Of a stretch of DNA of 64,000 bases, positions 58,770 to 64,000 are shown in pieces (position 1 is the stretch's first letter; every line of letters starts with the position of its first letter). The position numbers were made by a program, and so were the translations under genes. A model generated the notes under the pieces. It was not told the origin of the DNA, ran no database searches, and was given only the letters and a program-made list of their open reading frames with translations. The stretch lies in assembly GCF_018991925.1 (NCBI RefSeq), contig NW_024737042.1, forward strand, positions 20,460,795 through 20,524,794, written 5' to 3'. Source of the DNA: Homarus americanus. Its lineage: Eukaryota; Arthropoda; Malacostraca; Decapoda; Nephropidae.

Positions 58770-61330
58770 AGGCTTACTTTTCACTATAACTGCATGTTCA
58801 CTATAATATCTTCACTATAACAGGTTCATTATAGCTTCATGATCACAATAATATGTTCGCTATAACAGGTTCATTTTTTCAACATGTTCGCTATAACAGG
58901 CTTACTTTTCCCTATAACTGCATGTTCACTATAATATCTTCACTATGACAGGTTCATTCTAGCTTCATGATCACAATAATATGTTCGCTATAACAGGTTC
59001 ATTATATCAACATGTTCACTATAACAGGCTCACTTTTCACAATAACTGCATGTTCACTATAACAACTTCACTATATCAGCAGTTTCACTACAGATACATG
59101 TTTACTATAAATCTTTACTATAAAAGGTGAACTCTATCAACGGGTTCATTATAGTGATCACCATAACACGTTCATTATATCAACATGTTCACTATAACAG
59201 GCTCACTTTTCACTATAACTGCATGTTCACTATAATATCTTCACTATAGCAGGTTCATTATAGCTTCATGATCACAATAATATGTTCACTATAACAGGTT
59301 CATTATATCAACATGTTCACTATAATAAGCTCACATTTTACTAAACTGCATGTTCACTATAATATTTTCACTATAGCAGGTTCATTATAGCTTCATGATC
59401 ACAATAATATGTTCACTATAACAGGTTCATTATATAAACATGTTCATTATAACAGGCTCACTTTTCACTATATCTGCATGTTCACTATAATATCTTCACT
59501 GTATCAGGTTCATTATAGCTTCATGATAACAGTAATATGTTCGCTATAACATGTTCATTATAACATGTTCACTATGACAGGCTCACTTTTCACTAAAGCT
59601 GCATGTTCACTATAACAACTTCACTATATCAGCAGTTTCACTACAGCTACATGTTTACTATAAATCTTCACTATAAAAGGTCAACTCTATCAACAGGTTC
59701 ATTATAGTGGTCACCATAACATGTTCATTATATCATCATGTTCACTGTAATATCTTCACTATGACAGGTTCATTATAGCTTCATGATCACAATAATATGT
59801 TCACTATAACAGGTCATTATATCAACATGTTCACTATAACAGGCTCACTTTTCACTATAACTGCATGTTCACTATAATATCTTCACTATAGCAGGTTCAT
59901 TATAGCTTCATGATCACAATAATATGTTCACTATAACAGGTTCATTATACCAACATGTTCCCTATAACAGGCTCACTTTTCACTATAACTGCATGTTCAC
60001 TATAATATCTTCATCATGACAGGTTCATTATACTATGGAATCACAATAACATGTCACTATAACAGGTTCATTATACCAACATGTTCACTATAACAGGCTC
60101 ACTCCTTCCAATTATAACTGCATGTTCACTATAATATCTTCACTTAGCAGGTTCAATATAGCCTACAATCACAATAATATGTTCACTATAACAGGTTCAT
60201 TACAATCAACATGTTCCTATATAACAGGCTCAATTTCTTTCCACTATAACTGCATGTTCACTACATAATATCTTCACTATAGCAGGTTCATTATAGCTTC
60301 ATGATCACAATATGTTCACTATAACAGGTCATTATATCAACATGTTCACTATAACAGGCCTACTTTCACTATAACTGCATGTTCACTATACAACTTCATT
60401 ATATCAGCAGCTCTCACTACAGATACATGTTTACTATAAATCTTTATTATAAAAGTTAACTCTATCAACGGGTTCATTATAGTGATCACCATAACACGTT
60501 CATTATATCAACATGTTCACTATAACAGGCTCACTTTTCACTATAACTGCATGTTCACTATAATATCTTCACTATAGCAGGTTCATTATAGCTTCATGAT
60601 CACAATAATATGTTCACTATAACAGGTTCATTATATCAACATGTTCAATATAATAGGCTCACATTTTACTATAACTGCATGTTCACTATAATATTTTCAC
60701 TATAGCAGGTTCATTATAGCTTCATGATCACAATAATATGTTCACTATAACAGGTTCATTATATAAACATGTTCATTATAACAGGCTCACTTTTCACTAT
60801 AACTGCATGTTCACTATAATATCTTCACTATAGCAGGTTCATTATAGCTTCATGATAACAGAAATATGTTCGCTATAACATGTTCATTATAACATGTTCA
60901 CTATGACAGGCTCACTTTTCACTAAAACTGCATGTTCACTATAACAACTTCACTATATCAGCAGTTTCACTACAGCTACATGTTTACTATAAATCTTCAC
61001 TATAAAAGGTCAACTCTATCAACAGGTTCATTATAGTGGTCACCATAACATGTTCATTATATCATCATGTTCACTGTAACAGGCTCTCTTTTCACTATAA
61101 CTGCATGTTCACTGTAATATCTTCACTATGACAGGTTCATTATAGCTTCATGATCACAATAATATGTTCACTATAACATGTTCATTATATCAACATGTTC
61201 ACTATAACAGGCTCACTTTTCACTATAACTGCATGTTCACTATAATATCTTCACTATGACAGGTTCACTCTAGCTGGCTACATGTTCCTTATAAGAGTTT
61301 CACTATAACAACCTCTTACTACATTATTTC
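58770..61330. repeat. 14-bp satellite, main block
   Basis: About 2.56 kb of the satellite with ~128-bp higher-order units, some variants (ACTACAGCTACATGTTTAC blocks every 500-600 bp: 59090, 59640, 60420, 60965) marking a longer super-unit. 60000-60270 shows many irregular indels. Confidence 0.93.
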
Positions 61331-61391
61331 TTACACCTCAAACTCTGAGTCTTGTGGTCTGGTCCTCCGCTGTTACTAGTATTAAAAAATT

Positions 61392-62069
61392 ATGAGTTTG
61401 AAGACCAAACAAGAGAAAAGTCGTCCTCTACCACCATCGCTCTCCCGCATGAGGGCCCAGTGGGTCGAAGAGACGGCACTGGAGACTGTCCAGGCTCCAA
61501 ACTGCCTGTTAGGCATTGTCGTTGGCCCTGGGGGGTCCACCGTGAAAAAAATAATCGACCAATACAAGGTGCAGGTGCGTGTTCCTCGGAAGGGGTCAAA
61601 GGATGAGCCCATCCTGGTTGAAGGCAAAAACAAAACTCTCGTTAAGGAAGCCGCCCTCCACATAAAGGCGATGATTGACGAGGAGAAGGAGCGGCGTCGG
61701 GTCACCACACCAGTAAGCCGAACGCTCTTCATCCCCAAGGCCCTACACGGGAAGATCATCGGTCATCGTGGTCAAAACATTCGACCCATTATTCAATCAC
61801 TGAAAATAAATATCGTATTTCCCAATAAAAATAACAACAATGATGAAGTTATCATCACTGGTCTGCCTAATCAGGTGGACCAGGGCATAAGTCACCCCTC
61901 CCAAGCCTGGCAGGACCAGCTTCCCCCATGTATGGCCCGAGTATCACAAGGCCAGACCCAGACTTCTGCCACCGACAACAACCCTAAAAAAAATAAAAAA
62001 CTGGACCCTCTCACCACTGGCCTCCACGCGGCAGGGTCTGGAAACTCGGGGATTTATCTCTGGGGCTAA
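61392..62069 (+). CDS. Vigilin-like two-KH-domain protein, copy 3 (intact 225-codon ORF)
   Basis: Start ATG 61392, stop TAA 62067-62069. Residues 1-40 are basic/charged. KH domain 1 spans about residues 38-95 with LLGIVVGPGGSTVKKIIDQY, a GPGG nucleic-acid-binding loop (61524-61535), and KEAALHIKAMIDEE. KH domain 2 spans about 105-165 with HGKIIGHRGQNIRPIIQSLK (GHRG loop 61761-61772) and EVIITGLPNQVDQ. The C-terminal 50 residues are low-complexity (Gln/Thr/Lys) and partly encoded by an A-rich tract. The domains resemble vigilin-type KH modules (RNA or single-stranded DNA binding). Intronless, embedded between satellite and microsatellite, and one of three copies. Could be a retrocopy, a captured gene or an active multicopy gene; expression unknown. 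An upstream frame (61352) is only a shadow. Confidence 0.6.
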   Translation: MSLKTKQEKSRPLPPSLSRMRAQWVEETALETVQAPNCLLGIVVGPGGSTVKKIIDQYKVQVRVPRKGSKDEPILVEGKNKTLVKEAALHIKAMIDEEKERRRVTTPVSRTLFIPKALHGKIIGHRGQNIRPIIQSLKINIVFPNKNNNNDEVIITGLPNQVDQGISHPSQAWQDQLPPCMARVSQGQTQTSATDNNPKKNKKLDPLTTGLHAAGSGNSGIYLWG

Positions 62070-62076
62070 CAGTGGT

Positions 62077-62108
62077 TTATCATTATTATTATTATTATTA
62101 TTATTATG

Positions 62109-62149
<41 letters not shown>

Positions 62150-62163
62150 TATTATTATTATTA

Positions 62164-62246
<83 letters not shown>
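62077..62246. repeat. (TTA)n then (GA)n microsatellite
   Basis: TTA repeats to 62166, GA to 62246. Occupies the same place as 57298-57451 in the previous unit. Confidence 0.95.
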
Positions 62247-62248
<2 letters not shown>

Positions 62249-62527
62249 AAAAAATATAGAAAGAGAAATGAAAATGAAAGGTGAAGATCAGTGACCCCCC
62301 CCCAAAAAAAAAAAAATCTCCACTTGATCAGGAGTATGGTAGTAGCCGATTATTTTTATGTTCAGGTTAATATTCTTTTTTTATAATATACAATATAAAA
62401 GATAAAGGATTCTGAGAGCATGGGTGATACACAGTGTTAAAGGGTCTTGGCGGTGTATAAATCTACGGTCATCACCACCCGTATTTCACTTCCCTCGCGT
62501 TACTCTCCTTATTGAAATGATCCCTCA

Positions 62528-62802
62528 CTTTCTTCTTTACGATGACTTAACCTTTGAGTACGATAATTTAATCTTTAATCACGATGACTTAACGTTTGAG
62601 TACGATGACTTAACCTTTGGGTACGATGACTTAACCTATGAGTACGATGACTTAACCTATGAGTACGATAATTTAATACATGAGTACGATGACTTAACTT
62701 TTGAGGACGATGATTTAATCTTAAAACACGATGACTTAACGTTTGAGTACGCTGACTTAACCTATGACTACGATGACTTAGCCTTTGAGTACAATGACCT
62801 AA
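62528..62802. repeat. 21-bp minisatellite array, copy B
   Basis: Identical to 57841-58115, including irregular units, so the duplication is recent or was homogenised. The flanking ORF (62424-62927) is identical in translation to 57737-58240. Confidence 0.85.
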
Positions 62803-63464
62803 CACCTAAAGTACAGTGTCCAGTGTCACCATACTTGGGGTATCGTAGTGAAAGGGTTGAGATATTGGACTCAATTAATAAAATGGTGGTATTCAAGAAA
62901 CTAAGTAATTTGTTCTCAAGGAATTAAACTTTTACAGTCACCAAAATGTAAACATGATAAGGTTGGATATCTTTGGGAGACATATGGCTGTCCAAAACGA
63001 GTCTGATGGACGTTCTTCCTTTCAGATACTGTATAACATAATGTAAGAACAAACTCCAACGTTCATCGGTGTACACAAGCTGGAACTCAAATTCTTGCCA
63101 AAGGTGTATGCTGTACTGATGGTCTGTGTTAATATTTATGGTTATGGTAATACTCGTGATACTTATAAACCACACCAGTCACGCCCTTGTAGGTGACTCC
63201 ACAAGACATACAAGTTCACACTTGTAATCATATAAAATATATTGATACCTAACCTAACCTACCTGATAGAAGTAGACACTGATGTTGTTTTCTGTTTTGT
63301 GAAATGTTTGGCTTCCAAATATATTTCATAAAACGAAAACAACATCGAGTGTCAACCTGACAACCGCTCAACCAATAATAATTTTAAAAACTTTAAATAC
63401 ACAAATTAATAAGAATTACCTACAGAACAGACCGACTCTACATAGACGTGGGAATATGCTACAA
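62803..63464. repeat. Unit spacer with foldback, copy B
   Basis: Matches 58116-58769 with a few small insertions (for example, 63090-63110, 63313). The foldback is at 63275-63353. Confidence 0.75.
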
Positions 63465-64000
63465 GCTCCACTTTTCCCTATAACTGCATGTTCACTATAA
63501 TATCTTCACTATGACAGGTTCATTCTAGCTTCATGATCACAATAATATGTTCGCTATAACAGGTTCATTATATCAACATGTTCACTATAACAGGCTCACT
63601 TTTCACAATAACTGCATGTTCACTATAACAACTTCACTATATCAGCAGTTTCACTACAGATACATGTTTACTATAAATCTTTACTATAAAAGGTGAACTC
63701 TATCAACGGGTTCATTATAGTGATCACCATAACACGTTCATTATATCAACATGTTCACTATAACAGGCTCACTTTTCACTATAACTGCATGTTCACTATA
63801 ATATCTTCACTATAGCAGGTTCATTATAGCTTCATGATCACAATAATATGTTCACTATAACAGGTTCATTATATCAACATGTTCACTATAATAAGCTCAC
63901 ATTTTACTAAACTGCATGTTCACTATAATATTTTCACTATAGCAGGTTCATTATAGCTTCATGATCACAATAATATGTTCACTATAACAGGTTCATTATA
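63465..64000. repeat. 14-bp satellite to window end
   Basis: Continues beyond the window. Corresponds to about 58905-59450 of the previous unit nearly base for base. Confidence 0.93.

Larger units (their letters stand above)
55803..64000. repeat. Tandem ~4.7-kb composite unit (satellite, KH, microsatellite, minisatellite, foldback)
   Basis: Equivalent landmarks lie 4691-4742 bp apart: KH upstream motif 56610/61352, minisatellite 57841/62528, foldback 58584/63275. Two units are seen, cut by the gap and the window end. A partial unit (satellite plus KH) also stands at 20.3-21.3 kb, which lacks the 21-bp minisatellite downstream. Confidence 0.85.

Overview
The window is intergenic DNA from an animal nuclear genome, made almost entirely of transposons, satellites and microsatellites. 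It has intron-containing cut-and-paste transposons, LINEs, Ty3/gypsy elements, Penelope-like elements, Helitrons, tRNA-derived SINEs, long (TA)n arrays and a 100-N scaffold gap. This mix, together with very long (TA)n and TTAGG-like motifs, suggests an arthropod and most likely a malacostracan (decapod) crustacean. That assignment is an inference. I found no host single-copy gene that I can defend. The one long clean non-transposon ORF is a vigilin-like two-KH-domain protein inside a satellite repeat unit (61.39-62.07 kb).

Layout. (1) 1-12.4 kb is a Russian-doll nest: an RNase H-bearing LINE (LINE-A) is split by a PIF/Harbinger element (1257-11056). That element is itself split by a smaller Harbinger (2666-3459, TTA target duplications) and by a Ty3/gypsy element (5097-10784, CTAT duplications), which carries a solo LTR (8962-9525, CTAC duplications). 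(2) 12.4-16.4 kb holds minisatellites, a Helitron-derived 25-bp array and a LINE 3' fragment. (3) 16.5-21.3 kb is a 14-bp satellite interrupted by a 3042-bp DNA transposon of unassigned family, followed by a KH pseudogene. (4) 22.5-28.6 kb holds a Helitron abutting another Helitron 3' end, and a near-full-length but frameshifted LINE (LINE-B). (5) 28.7-31.9 kb holds two head-to-head Penelope-like elements, one carrying a CR1 insertion, bounded by (TA)n. (6) 32-40.7 kb holds tRNA-like repeats, a candidate LTR, a non-autonomous Helitron, a SINE and much unassigned AT-rich DNA. (7) 40.7-47.9 kb is a complete 6.6-kb Ty3/gypsy element inserted in (TA)n. (8) 48-55.7 kb holds Cys-rich protein fragments and a second, decayed gypsy family with a tRNA-Pro-like primer site. 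(9) 55.8-64 kb, after the gap, is a ~4.7-kb tandem unit (14-bp satellite + KH ORF + microsatellite + 21-bp minisatellite + foldback), present about twice.

The most notable points follow. The gypsy elements have Gmr1-like domain order (gag-protease-integrase-RT-RNase H, i.e. integrase before RT). One copy has an internal inversion joined to a 34-nt tRNA-Arg-like sequence longer than its primer binding site. The Harbinger has two genes interleaved on opposite strands, each with an exon in the other's intron. The 3-kb transposon has 9-bp target duplications, a nested 19-bp subterminal inverted repeat and a transposase I cannot place in a named superfamily. Finally, a KH-domain ORF is repeatedly linked to the same satellite at three places. 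All statements come from reading the sequence; no database search was run.
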